A DNA stretch of 64,000 bases, from the NCBI GenBank assembly GCA_900543825.1, contig UQSR01000001.1, positions 62,001-126,000 of the forward strand. The letters are read 5' to 3'. Below the pieces are notes generated by a model. That model saw nothing but the letters and a program-made list of their open reading frames with translations. It did not search any database and was not told the origin of the DNA. Made by a program: the position numbers and the translations under genes. Numbering within the stretch: the stretch's first letter is position 1; the number at the start of each line of letters is the position of its first letter. Of the stretch, positions 16,232 through 24,758 are shown piece by piece. This stretch comes from an uncultured Mycoplasmatota bacterium. Lineage in GTDB: Bacteria > Bacillota_I > Bacilli_A > RF39 > UBA660.

Positions 16232-16771
16232 ATGAAGGGTACAAAACTTATTGAGACTAATAGACTAATTTTAAGAAAAATTACGATGAATGATTCTAAT
16301 GATTTATTTATTAATTGGGGTAGTGATATTAAAACTAATGAGTTCTTAACCTTTAAATGTCATGAAAGCGAAGAAATGACCAAAAAGATGATTAATTATT
16401 GGCTTAAAAAATATCAAAATAATGGTTATGAATGGGGTATTGAACTTAAAGACACTAAAGAAGTAATAGGGATTATTAGTGCTGATACTTCATATAAGTA
16501 TAGTACTATAGAAATCGGTTATAGTATTTCTTCAAAATATTGGAACAATGGATATACTACTGAAGCGATTAAAGAGATAATTAATTATTTATTTAAAGAA
16601 TGTAATTATAAAATTATTGAAGCTATAATACCTAGTGATAATATAGCTAGTATTAAAGTAGCAGAAAAATGTGGTATGAAATTAGAAGCAGCCTTAAAAG
16701 ATAGATACAAAGATAAAATTAATGGTAAAATATGTAATTTACTTATATATTCTATTTTTAATAATGATTAA
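16232..16771 (+). CDS. GNAT N-acetyltransferase, RimJ/RimL-like
   Basis: 179 residues of the acetyltransferase_3 type: ETNRLILRKITMNDSNDLF at the start, IGYSISSKYWNNGYTTEAIKEIINYLF as the acetyl-CoA binding motif A, and NIASIKVAEKCGMKLEAALKDRY near the end. The family transfers acetyl groups to N-termini or small amines. It starts 14 bases after the Cys-rich peptide gene, so it may act on the same product (N-acetylation or self-protection), but it could also be unrelated. ATG 16232 follows GGTGG; an in-frame TTG at 16220 is less likely. Confidence 0.85.
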   Translation: MKGTKLIETNRLILRKITMNDSNDLFINWGSDIKTNEFLTFKCHESEEMTKKMINYWLKKYQNNGYEWGIELKDTKEVIGIISADTSYKYSTIEIGYSISSKYWNNGYTTEAIKEIINYLFKECNYKIIEAIIPSDNIASIKVAEKCGMKLEAALKDRYKDKINGKICNLLIYSIFNND

Positions 16772-16792
16772 TGAATTGTTTTTTGTGATTTC

Positions 16793-16829
16793 AAAAAGTA
16801 TAAAGTGATTAATGTCTTTTATACTTTTT
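16793..16829. terminator. Bidirectional terminator between GNAT gene and transposase remnant
   Basis: AAAAAGTATAAA (16793-16804) pairs perfectly with TTTATACTTTTT (16818-16829). The A-run on one side and T-run on the other let it work on both strands. Confidence 0.7.
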
Positions 16830-16852
16830 AAATAGTGTAACTTTTTATCGGA

Positions 16853-17260
16853 TTATTTTAAAAGTGGTAAAAATTTTCCACTGTTATATATGGCTGGTAA
16901 ATTAGAATTAAACTTATCAAATAAAGAAAAGTTTAATTCTTTTTCATTATAAATATGATCTTTATTGTTGTATGTTTTTAAGTATAAATCATAGATGTTA
17001 ATACTATTTAAAAAGATATTCTTGTAATTTTAAATATTTTGATATTGTGTTTTTTAAATATCTTTTAGACCTTGAACAAAATGTTCTGCTACACAATGTG
17101 ATATATGACTCCATATAGATGATTTACAAACGCTTTATTATATAATCTTTATATTGCCTTATGATATCTTTTCTTTTTTCACTTTTTCCATCCATTAATT
17201 TGCCCATTTTATTGATAACTTTATATTTTTTTCATTCATTTTTAATTCAACCTTTCTCAT
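16853..17260 (-). pseudogene. Decayed transposase-like gene
   Basis: Reading the minus strand, coherent protein segments appear in alternating frames broken by stops: MRKVELKMNEKNIK, then VINKMGKLMDGKSEKRK, then SHISHCVAEHFVQGLKDI, then YLKLQEYLF, then KDHIYNEKELNFSLF and NLPAIYNSGKFLPLLK before a stop. This is the pattern of a single gene destroyed by several frameshifts. The family looks like a transposase (ISLre2/UPF0236-like is my best guess) but I cannot confirm it. It fills most of the 640-base gap between the GNAT gene and the next gene, and supports this patch being an acquired region. Confidence 0.55.
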
Positions 17261-17336
17261 ATGTCACCTCAAGTGACATAGTATATATCATGCTTGAGAC
17301 ATTTTCAAACGATAATACTTAAGACATTATCATAAA
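17260..17336. repeat. Inverted and direct repeats beside the transposase remnant
   Basis: A perfect inverted repeat TATGTCAC-CTCAA-GTGACATA starts at 17260. It is followed by two similar words, CTTGAGACATTTTC (near 17294) and CTTAAGACATTATC (near 17320). Such spaced repeats are common at insertion sequence ends, so this may be the left end of the dead element; operator sites for the next gene are an alternative. Confidence 0.4.
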
Positions 17337-17373
17337 TTAATCATAGTATTAGAATGGTGATTTTGTTTTTGTA

Positions 17374-17401
17374 TTGACAACATTAAAAAACATGATATAA
17401 T
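17374..17401 (+). promoter_or_regulatory. Consensus promoter for the 113-residue orphan gene
   Basis: Perfect TTGACA (17374-17379) and perfect TATAAT (17396-17401) with TGA extension, 16-base spacer. The best sigma-A match in the window. The transcript start (near 17408) lies only a few bases before the first ATG, so translation may be leaderless. Confidence 0.75.
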
Positions 17402-17413
17402 AAATGCGATAGA

Positions 17414-17755
17414 ATGAGATTAGAAGATATGGCTATAAATGTTAGGATTCCAGATGAGATGAAAGCATTACTAAAGGGACGTGAAGATATTATTATTGAT
17501 GTAAGAATTGGGGATTATTTAAATACTGAATTCTTAAGGCGATACACAAAATTTAAAAGCTATGAAGAGTTTGTTGATTTTTCTCCTTATACTGAAGAAG
17601 AATTGGCTGATAATTCTGATTTATTTCAAACAGAAAAAATGGATAGATATATTGAATTAACTACTAACTTTAATAGTTATGCAAATTTATTTTCTTTTGC
17701 TGTTGAAACTAAACTATTAGAGAGTGTTCAAAAAGAAAAATTTAATAATTATTGA
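17414..17755 (+). CDS. Hypothetical 113-residue cytosolic protein
   Basis: No family recognised. The product is soluble and acidic, with a beta-rich start (MAINVRIPDEMKALLKGREDIIIDVRIGDYL) and a helical end. It has a consensus promoter but no real ribosome site: the transcript should begin about six bases before ATG 17414, and an alternative ATG at 17429 has only weak AGAAG upstream. It lies between transposon debris and the histidine kinase gene, so it may be cargo of the acquired patch. Existence as a gene is likely from promoter and sustained coding character; function unknown. Confidence 0.6.
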   Translation: MRLEDMAINVRIPDEMKALLKGREDIIIDVRIGDYLNTEFLRRYTKFKSYEEFVDFSPYTEEELADNSDLFQTEKMDRYIELTTNFNSYANLFSFAVETKLLESVQKEKFNNY

Positions 17756-17807
17756 AAAATATATACTTTTAAGATATACTTATTGTAGACGATAGGAGTT
17801 GAATAGT

Positions 17808-19610
17808 ATGTATACTGGTATATATTTTTTGATTGAAGCTATATTTTATTCTATATTACTTATGATTGTTTACTTTAGAAAAAAGGTTTTTAATAGCAAG
17901 GAAAATAGAGTTTATTCTGTGCTTGTAGTTATTTCTTTTTTTGAACTTTTACTTGAATTTGTTTTGGACTTTGTTGGTCCTATGTATTTAGAAATACCTA
18001 ATGTAAGTTATTTTATTGCTAGAATGTATTCTTTAGCAGTTGAACTTTGGATAACTATTTTACTTTGTTATGTTATATTTGTTTGTTTAAATATGAATAA
18101 GAAAGAGAAGTATATTCCACTTGTAAAAAATGCTGCTATTGTACTTATGATTATGTTTGCTACTTTAAATTTTGTACTTCCTCTTAATTTTATGTATGAT
18201 GGTTATATTGCTTATACTTATGGTCCTAGTGTTAATATTATATATATTTCTGCATTTTTATATTCTTTTATTGGTATTGTTACTTTAATAATAAATATTA
18301 AGAATATTAAAGATAAGAGGTTTTTTCCAATATTATTATTCTTAATATTAGGGGGTGTTGCTTCTTATATTCAATATGTTAATCCGGGTTTGTTACTGGC
18401 TACTCCTATACATGCTTTTATTACATTTATTATGTATTTTACGATTGAAAACCCTGATGTTAAAATGATAGAACAATATCATAAGACTAAGGAAATTATG
18501 GATAATGCTAATAAGGATAAAACTATGTTTTTATATAATATGACTAATGATATTAAACTTATTAATAAAGATATTAATAATAATGTTAATAAAATTATGT
18601 CTATTCTTGATGCTAAAAGAATAGATAAGGATTATTTGAATGAGTATCTTAGAAATATTCTTGTTGATACTGCTAAATTTACCACTATGACTAATGAGGT
18701 ATTTGATGTATCTTCTCTTGATAGTGCTAATATTAAAATATATAATGATAAATATAATATTAAACTTCTTTTGAAAAAGATTATTACTTTGTATAGTAGT
18801 AAATGTAAGGATAAGGGAATTGAATTTAGAAGTGATGTTGCTAGTGATATTCCTACTTATTTGTATGGTGATAGTGTTGGATTTATGAATGTTTTGGTTA
18901 GTATATTAGATAATAGCGTTAAATATACTGATAGTGGTTATATTGAACTTAATACTAATGTTATTATTAAAAATGATATTGCTAGAATTATTATAACTAT
19001 TTCTGATTCTGGATGTGGTATTTTACCTGAAGAATTAGATAAGATATTTTATAAAAATAAGGAAGAAATAGATGGAGATAATATTAAGAGTAATTTATAT
19101 ACAGCTAGAAAATTAATTACTTTGATGGGTGGTGTTATAATTCCTAATAGTAATTATGGAGAAGGAACGACAATGAGAGTTGTTCTTGATCAAAAAATAG
19201 TAGACGAAGATGATTCTAAGATAAGTGATTATGAAAAAGTTTATGATAAGAAGAAGATATTATTAGTGGATGATAGTGATAATTGTTTAAAAATAATTAC
19301 TAAGATGCTTAAAGATACTAATATTTTAGTTGATTATGTTGGCTATGGTAAAGAAGCTTTGGATAGAATTAGGAATAATGTTAAATATGATTTGATATTA
19401 TTAGAGGAGAAGATGGAACCTTTAAATGGTTTTGATACTATGAAGAAACTTAATGGTATTAAGAATTTTGATACTGATGTTATTCTTTTAACTAGAAACA
19501 ATGATTATGAATATAATGATAGTTATTTGGATTATGGATTTAAAGATTATTTACTTAAACCTATTAAGAAGGATGATTTGTTTAAAATTATAGATAAGTA
19601 TTTAAAATAA
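17808..19610 (+). CDS. Degenerate hybrid histidine kinase with multi-pass sensor
   Basis: 600 residues. Residues 1-215 hold about seven membrane helices, then a DHp-like helical region, a HATPase domain (DNSVKYT N-box, DSGCG G1 box, GEGTTM G2 box) and a C-terminal receiver domain (LLVDDSDN, LLKP). Both phosphotransfer residues are missing: the H-box position reads MTNDIK with Asn247 where His belongs, and the receiver phospho-site reads DLILLEEKM with Glu533 where Asp belongs. ATP binding looks preserved, so it may act as a phosphorylation-independent signalling scaffold. Start ATG 17808 follows TAGGAG. No response regulator is adjacent. Confidence 0.8.
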   Translation: MYTGIYFLIEAIFYSILLMIVYFRKKVFNSKENRVYSVLVVISFFELLLEFVLDFVGPMYLEIPNVSYFIARMYSLAVELWITILLCYVIFVCLNMNKKEKYIPLVKNAAIVLMIMFATLNFVLPLNFMYDGYIAYTYGPSVNIIYISAFLYSFIGIVTLIINIKNIKDKRFFPILLFLILGGVASYIQYVNPGLLLATPIHAFITFIMYFTIENPDVKMIEQYHKTKEIMDNANKDKTMFLYNMTNDIKLINKDINNNVNKIMSILDAKRIDKDYLNEYLRNILVDTAKFTTMTNEVFDVSSLDSANIKIYNDKYNIKLLLKKIITLYSSKCKDKGIEFRSDVASDIPTYLYGDSVGFMNVLVSILDNSVKYTDSGYIELNTNVIIKNDIARIIITISDSGCGILPEELDKIFYKNKEEIDGDNIKSNLYTARKLITLMGGVIIPNSNYGEGTTMRVVLDQKIVDEDDSKISDYEKVYDKKKILLVDDSDNCLKIITKMLKDTNILVDYVGYGKEALDRIRNNVKYDLILLEEKMEPLNGFDTMKKLNGIKNFDTDVILLTRNNDYEYNDSYLDYGFKDYLLKPIKKDDLFKIIDKYLK

Positions 19611-19647
19611 ATATAAAATAGTGTATAATATATATCGAGGAGATTTT

Positions 19648-20259
19648 ATGAAGATTGAAAAATTAGATAAAGATAATATTAAGGAATATATAAGGGATAT
19701 GAAGATTACTGATATTTCTAATGTAGAAGAGAATGTGGGTAAACTTAATGAGTTTGGTATTAAGAAAGATGATAAGTTTATATTTAGTTTTTTCCTTTCG
19801 GATAATTGTATCTGTGCTAGTTTTGGTAATAATAAGGTAGATGATAATTTAGTTAAAGAGATATTTACTTTTTTAAATAATAATTTGTCTTTTGATGGCC
19901 ATTTACTTGTTCAGATTGTTCAGACTAAGATTATGGATATAATGGATAGTTTATATAGAATTAAGGATGTTTCTGTTAGTAAGAAGATTAAGGATATTTC
20001 TCTTAATTCTCAAATAAGAGAGAAATATGCAGAAATTGATATGAGAAGTATTAAGTATTTTGCTTCTAAAAATGATGTCTTTTGTAATTTATATAGTCAG
20101 AATATTCAAGATGAAGAGGTTATTAGGAAATTAGATGAATATTTTGTTCTTCTTGATGTTGGTTCTATTAATTTTACTGTTTTACCTGATAGTTTATCTT
20201 ATATTGAATCTTTAGGATATAAGTGTGATAGTAAGAGATATGTTATTAATTATGAATAA
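19648..20259 (+). CDS. Hypothetical 203-residue cytosolic protein
   Basis: No family recognised. It starts MKIEKLDKDNIKEYIRDMKI, has no membrane helix or signal, and alternates strands and helices in a way that could be a GNAT-like fold, but no acetyl-CoA motif is visible. ATG 19648 has CGAGGAG upstream and a TATAAT box at 19624-19629. It lies alone between the hybrid kinase and the murD-murC fusion, all on the plus strand. Confidence 0.65.
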   Translation: MKIEKLDKDNIKEYIRDMKITDISNVEENVGKLNEFGIKKDDKFIFSFFLSDNCICASFGNNKVDDNLVKEIFTFLNNNLSFDGHLLVQIVQTKIMDIMDSLYRIKDVSVSKKIKDISLNSQIREKYAEIDMRSIKYFASKNDVFCNLYSQNIQDEEVIRKLDEYFVLLDVGSINFTVLPDSLSYIESLGYKCDSKRYVINYE

Positions 20260-20341
20260 GAGAAGATGTTTCTCTTATTTTTAATATAATATTATAGAAT
20301 TATTGTTTTAGACGTGATATAATTATTATGGAGTGATGTTT

Positions 20342-23047
20342 ATGTATAAAAATAAAAAGTTTTTCATATTAGGAATGGCTAGAAGTGGTTATGAAGTTGC
20401 TAAGTTATTAGCTAAAGATAACACTGTATTTATTACTGATATGAAAGAACAAGATGGGGATAAGGTTAAAGAACTTGAATCTTTAGGTGTTACTTTTATT
20501 TTAAGTGATAATCCTACGGATTTACTTGATGATTCTTATGATATTATGGTTAAAAATCCTGGTATTAAATATGATCATCCTACTGTTGTTAAGGCTAAAG
20601 AAATGGGTATTCCTGTTATTAATGAGGTTGAAGTTGCTTATCATTATTTAGATCATGATGTTAATATTATTGGTGTTACTGGTTCTAATGGTAAAACTAC
20701 TACTGTTAGTATTATATATGAGATTATGAAGAAGGCTTTTGGGGATAAGGTATTCTTAGCTGGTAATATTGGTACTCCTTTATGTCATTTTGTAAGTGAT
20801 ATTAAGAGTGGTGATTATTTGGTTATGGAAATAAGTGATCATCAACTTTGTGATATGTATGAATTTAAAACTAATGTATCTGTTATGACTAATATTTATG
20901 ATTGTCATGCTGATTTTCATGATGGTCATGATAAGTATGTTCAAACTAAGAAGAAGATATTTATGAATCATGGTAAAGATGATGTTAATATTATTAATAA
21001 AGATAATAAAGAAGAGATGGCAATTACTCGTGATATTAAAGGCATTAATTATTATTTTAATGGTAAAGATGCTTATTTTAAAGATGGATATATTTATTAT
21101 AATGATAAAAAAATTATTGATACTAATAGAATTATTTTAAAGGGTAAACATAATTATGAGAATATTATGTGTGCTATTTTGGCCACTAAAAAATATGGTG
21201 TTAGTGATAAGATTATTCAAGATGTTGTTAGTAATTTTGGTGGGGTAGAACATAGACTTGAATATGTTGGTAATATTAATGGTAGAGATGTTTATAATGA
21301 TTCTAAAAGTACTAATACAGAATCTACAGTTATTGCACTTAATTCTTTTGATAGACCTACTGTACTTATTATGGGAGGACTTGATAGGGGACATTCTTTT
21401 GATGCTCTTACTAAACCTATGAGTCATACTAAATTAGTGGTGGCTTATGGTGAAACCAAAAATAGAATTAAAGAATTTTGTCATAGTATTGATATTCCTT
21501 GTGAGATATGTGATGATTTGGTTAGTGCTACTGATATTGCTTATAATAATTCTAAAGAAGGGGATGTTATTCTTCTTAGCCCTGCTTGTGCTAGTTGGGA
21601 TCAATTTCCTGATTTTGAAACTAGGGGTAGATTGTTTAAGGATACTATAGTTAAATATAAAGATAAAAATGATTTTAAGTTGTTTTTAGAAAAAGGTAAA
21701 CATATTTATATGATTGGTATTGGTGGTATTAGTATGAGTGGTATTGCTGATATTCTTGTTAGTATGGGATATAAAGTAAGTGGCAGTGATAGGGTTAGTT
21801 CACTTATTACTGATAAACTTATAGAAAATGGAGTTAAGGTATATATTCCTCAAAAAGAAGATAATATTACTGATGATATTGATTTTGTTGTATATACCGC
21901 TGCTATTAGAGAGGATAATCCTGAGATGATGGCTGCTAAAAAAATGAATATTCCTATGATGGAAAGAGGAGAATTTTTAGGAGAGATTACTAAATTATAT
22001 GCTAATACTATTGGTATAGCTGGTACTCATGGTAAAACTAGTACTACTTCTATGGTGTCTTGTATATTTTTAGAAGCAGGAGTTGATCCGACTATACAGG
22101 TTGGTAGTATTCTTAAAAATATTGGGGGTAATTATAGAGTAGGAAATAGTGATACGCTTATAATTGAGGCTTGTGAATATTGTGATAGTTTTCTTAATTT
22201 TAAACAGAAATCTGCTATTGTATTAAATATTGATAATGATCATTTGGATTATTTTAAGAATTTGGATAATATTAAAAAGTCATTTAATGAATATGTTAGT
22301 CATTTGCCTAGTGATGGTTATTTGATTGTTAATACTGATGATAAGAATAGTGTTGATTTAGCTAGTCATACTAAGGCTAAAGTTGTTACGTATGGTATAG
22401 ATAATGATGCTATGTATATGGCAAGTGATATTGTATTTGATAAAAATGGTTATGGTAGTTTTGATGTTATTTATAATGGTGAAAAGATAGGCAATGTTAG
22501 TTTGTCTGTACCAGGAGTTCATAATGTTTCTAATGCTCTTAGTGCTATTGCACTAGCAAGCTCTTATGGTATTTCATTTGATGATATTAAAAAAGGACTT
22601 AAGAAATATGATGGAGCTGCTAGAAGATTAGAATATAAAGGTAAGTTTAAGGGCGCTAGTGTATATGATGATTATGGACATCATCCTACTGAGATTAAGG
22701 CTGTAGTGGAATCTATTAAGAATATGAAGTTTAATGAATCTTGGGTTATATTTGAACCACATACTTATGCGAGAGCATATAAACACAAAGAAGATTTTGC
22801 TAAAGTTCTTAAAGACTTTGATCATATAATTATAACTGATATTTATGCTGCTAGAGAAGAAAATATTTTTGGTATTAAAGAAGAAGATATTATTAAAGAA
22901 ATTAAGAAATATGGTAAAGAGGCTTTTCATATAAGTAGTTATGATGATATTAAGTTATATTTAAGTGAATATGTTAATAAGGACGATTTGATTCTTACTT
23001 TAGGTGCTGGTAATGTTACTAAACTTGCTAGTATGTTGACAGAATAA
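20342..23047 (+). CDS. murDC: MurD-MurC fusion: UDP-MurNAc-L-Ala--D-Glu ligase joined to UDP-MurNAc--L-Ala ligase
   Basis: 901 residues in one frame. Residues 1 to about 440 are MurD: ATP-binding VTGSNGKTTT, substrate motif DSKSTNTEST, and SPACASWDQFPDFETRG. Residues about 450-901 are MurC: IGIGGISMSGIADIL, AGTHGKTSTTSM, DHLDYF, DDYGHHPTEI and EPHTYARAY. MurC adds L-Ala to UDP-MurNAc and MurD then adds D-Glu, so the fused domains catalyse consecutive cytosolic peptidoglycan steps but stand in reverse order. In MurD the usual PDHLDRH segment reads DCHADFH. Start ATG 20342 follows GGAGTGATG; a TGATATAAT extended -10 lies at 20315-20323. No frameshift or stop at the junction. Confidence 0.93.
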   Translation: MYKNKKFFILGMARSGYEVAKLLAKDNTVFITDMKEQDGDKVKELESLGVTFILSDNPTDLLDDSYDIMVKNPGIKYDHPTVVKAKEMGIPVINEVEVAYHYLDHDVNIIGVTGSNGKTTTVSIIYEIMKKAFGDKVFLAGNIGTPLCHFVSDIKSGDYLVMEISDHQLCDMYEFKTNVSVMTNIYDCHADFHDGHDKYVQTKKKIFMNHGKDDVNIINKDNKEEMAITRDIKGINYYFNGKDAYFKDGYIYYNDKKIIDTNRIILKGKHNYENIMCAILATKKYGVSDKIIQDVVSNFGGVEHRLEYVGNINGRDVYNDSKSTNTESTVIALNSFDRPTVLIMGGLDRGHSFDALTKPMSHTKLVVAYGETKNRIKEFCHSIDIPCEICDDLVSATDIAYNNSKEGDVILLSPACASWDQFPDFETRGRLFKDTIVKYKDKNDFKLFLEKGKHIYMIGIGGISMSGIADILVSMGYKVSGSDRVSSLITDKLIENGVKVYIPQKEDNITDDIDFVVYTAAIREDNPEMMAAKKMNIPMMERGEFLGEITKLYANTIGIAGTHGKTSTTSMVSCIFLEAGVDPTIQVGSILKNIGGNYRVGNSDTLIIEACEYCDSFLNFKQKSAIVLNIDNDHLDYFKNLDNIKKSFNEYVSHLPSDGYLIVNTDDKNSVDLASHTKAKVVTYGIDNDAMYMASDIVFDKNGYGSFDVIYNGEKIGNVSLSVPGVHNVSNALSAIALASSYGISFDDIKKGLKKYDGAARRLEYKGKFKGASVYDDYGHHPTEIKAVVESIKNMKFNESWVIFEPHTYARAYKHKEDFAKVLKDFDHIIITDIYAAREENIFGIKEEDIIKEIKKYGKEAFHISSYDDIKLYLSEYVNKDDLILTLGAGNVTKLASMLTE

Positions 23048-23075
23048 AAGAATGACTTTGGTCATTCTTTTTTCT
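23046..23075. terminator. Bidirectional terminator between murDC and the YgjV-like gene
   Basis: AAAAGAATGAC (23046-23056) pairs perfectly with GTCATTCTTTT (23061-23071), with an A run on one side and T run on the other. It serves both convergent genes, and the stop codon of the minus-strand gene lies in it. Confidence 0.85.
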
Positions 23076-23724
23076 TTAAGATTAATTTTTTTGTTTTGGG
23101 TTTAGAAATATTTTTGTTATGTGTTATATTTTGCGATGGTACCATTGCTTTGTTGTTTGTTATTTCTTTTTCTTTATTATTTGTATTAATGGTTGCCTTA
23201 GTATTGTTGCTTGTTTTTTTATAGTCTATTTTATATATTGCTTCTAGAGTATTTATAAATGATGCTGAAAAGATTATTGCTGCTACATAAGCTTTATTTG
23301 TTATTAGATATGGGAGAGCTAATACTGATGATACTAAGTTTATTTTTCTTGATGTTTTCATATTTTTAGTCATTAGCATAGTGCTAGCTAAAGTACTTGA
23401 TATTATTGGTAGTATACTTAATATTGATGTTATTGTTAATGATCCTGCTATTAAACTTAATAGTGGATACATTATTAGTAACCATTTTGGTTGCTTTTTC
23501 TTTTTCTTTTCTTCATATATATATGTTATTATACCTTGTATTGTTAATATTACTGGTCCTATTGATGCTGAATATGCTCCTAGAACTATCATTGATAGAA
23601 ATCCTGCTAAATTTGATATTGAATTTTGTACTAAGAATTTTTTCTTTTCTTTTGATCTTATACTTGTAATTAGAAATATTCCATTTATTACTGATAATAT
23701 TTGTGCTATTATAAAATTTGTCAT
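23062..23724 (-). CDS. YgjV-like inner membrane protein
   Basis: 220 residues. About residues 1-150 hold five or six hydrophobic helices (FIIAQILSVINGIFLITSI, SNLAGFLSMIVLGAYSASIG, WLLIMYPLLSLIAGSLTITSI, and so on) matching the YgjV family, whose function is unknown. The last about 60 residues are a Lys/Asn/Thr-rich tail that is probably cytosolic and disordered. ATG at 23724 has AGAGGTG upstream on the minus strand. Family call from hydropathy and residue pattern. Confidence 0.65.
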   Translation of the reverse strand: MTNFIIAQILSVINGIFLITSIRSKEKKKFLVQNSISNLAGFLSMIVLGAYSASIGPVILTIQGIITYIYEEKKKKKQPKWLLIMYPLLSLIAGSLTITSILSILPIISSTLASTMLMTKNMKTSRKINLVSSVLALPYLITNKAYVAAIIFSASFINTLEAIYKIDYKKTSNNTKATINTNNKEKEITNNKAMVPSQNITHNKNISKPKTKKLILKKKE

Positions 23725-23780
23725 TTGTACACCTCTGGTAAGTATTATACTTATATTATTTGAGTTGTCAATCTTTTATA

Positions 23781-24047
23781 TTAAATATTATTATTTTTTG
23801 ATTGTAAGTATTTTTCAAGCATTGGTAATCCATAGTTTTGATTATAATAATTTGGAAATTCATTTAAATGAGCTAATGCTATTTTTGTTGTTATTATTAA
23901 GTCATCGTTTGTTACATTTGTTTCTTTGTTTATTTTGCCATGTTCTAATTCTATATTTATTCCTGTTAGTAGATCAATTGGAGTAAATTTATTAAATTTT
24001 ATATTTAGTTTATTTGCTGCTGAAAGGGCATCTTTTAATGTAAACAT
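23781..24047 (-). CDS. DUF5661-like small protein
   Basis: 88 residues. The arrangement LLTGINIELEHGKINKETNVTNDDLIITTKIALAHLNEFPNYY is that of the DUF5661 family (ELEHG, ALAHL, E..YY), a small helical protein of unknown function. ATG at 24047 is preceded by GGTGAT on the minus strand. It is divergent from rubrerythrin and shares that intergenic region, and lies 56 bases upstream of the YgjV-like gene on the same strand. Confidence 0.7.
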   Translation of the reverse strand: MFTLKDALSAANKLNIKFNKFTPIDLLTGINIELEHGKINKETNVTNDDLIITTKIALAHLNEFPNYYNQNYGLPMLEKYLQSKNNNI

Positions 24048-24165
24048 ATTATCACCATTTTATTATATGTTAGATAATGTAAATGTGTTTGAGATTAATT
24101 GACACTTGTGTTTATTTGAGTTATACTTATATTGTACATTGTGTATAATGAAAGGTGGTATGAAT

Positions 24166-24705
24166 ATGGAATTAAAAGGAAGTAAAACAGAACAAAATTT
24201 AATGACTGCTTTTGCAGGTGAATCACAAGCTAGAAATAAATATACTTATTTTGCTTCAAAGGCTAAGAAGGATGGTTATGAACAAATAGCTGCTATATTT
24301 GAAGAGACTGCTAATAATGAAAAAGAACACGCTAAAATGTGGTTTAAAGAATTAAATGGTGGTGAAATTCCTAGTACTATAGATAATTTATTAGCTGCTG
24401 CAGAAGGTGAAAACTATGAATGGACAGATATGTATAAAGGTTTTGCTGAAACTGCTAGAAGTGAAGGATTTACTAGAATTGCGTTTTTATTTGAAGAAGT
24501 AGCTAAAATAGAAAAGGAACATGAGGAAAGATATAGAAAATTACTTGCTAATGTAAAAGATGGTTTGGTATTTTCTAGAGATGGTGATAAGATATGGCAA
24601 TGTAGAAATTGTGGACATATCGTTATTGGAAAAGAGGCACCAAAAGTTTGTCCTGTTTGTGCTCATCCACAAAGTTATTTTGAAATTAAGAAAGAGAACT
24701 ATTAG
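24166..24705 (+). CDS. rbr: Rubrerythrin
   Basis: 179 residues. The ferritin-like diiron domain (residues 1-140) shows paired ExxH-type helices (EETANNEKEHAKMW and EEVAKIEKEHEERY), and the C-terminal rubredoxin domain has CRNCGH and CPVCAH for one iron. Rubrerythrins reduce hydrogen peroxide in anaerobes and microaerophiles, which fits a gut anaerobe. ATG 24166 is chosen because AAAGGTGG at 24151-24158 is seven bases away; the nearer ATG at 24160 is too close. A TATAAT box lies at 24144-24149. Confidence 0.93.
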   Translation: MELKGSKTEQNLMTAFAGESQARNKYTYFASKAKKDGYEQIAAIFEETANNEKEHAKMWFKELNGGEIPSTIDNLLAAAEGENYEWTDMYKGFAETARSEGFTRIAFLFEEVAKIEKEHEERYRKLLANVKDGLVFSRDGDKIWQCRNCGHIVIGKEAPKVCPVCAHPQSYFEIKKENY

Positions 24706-24758
24706 TTCTTTTTTTTGATATTATTGTTAATATTGCATATTAATATAGTGTGATGATT

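Noticed and set aside
23381..23986. Long plus-strand open frames opposite the YgjV-like and DUF5661-like genes.
   Set aside because: Hydrophobic mirror images of the minus-strand genes; no ribosome sites, and the minus strand carries recognisable families.
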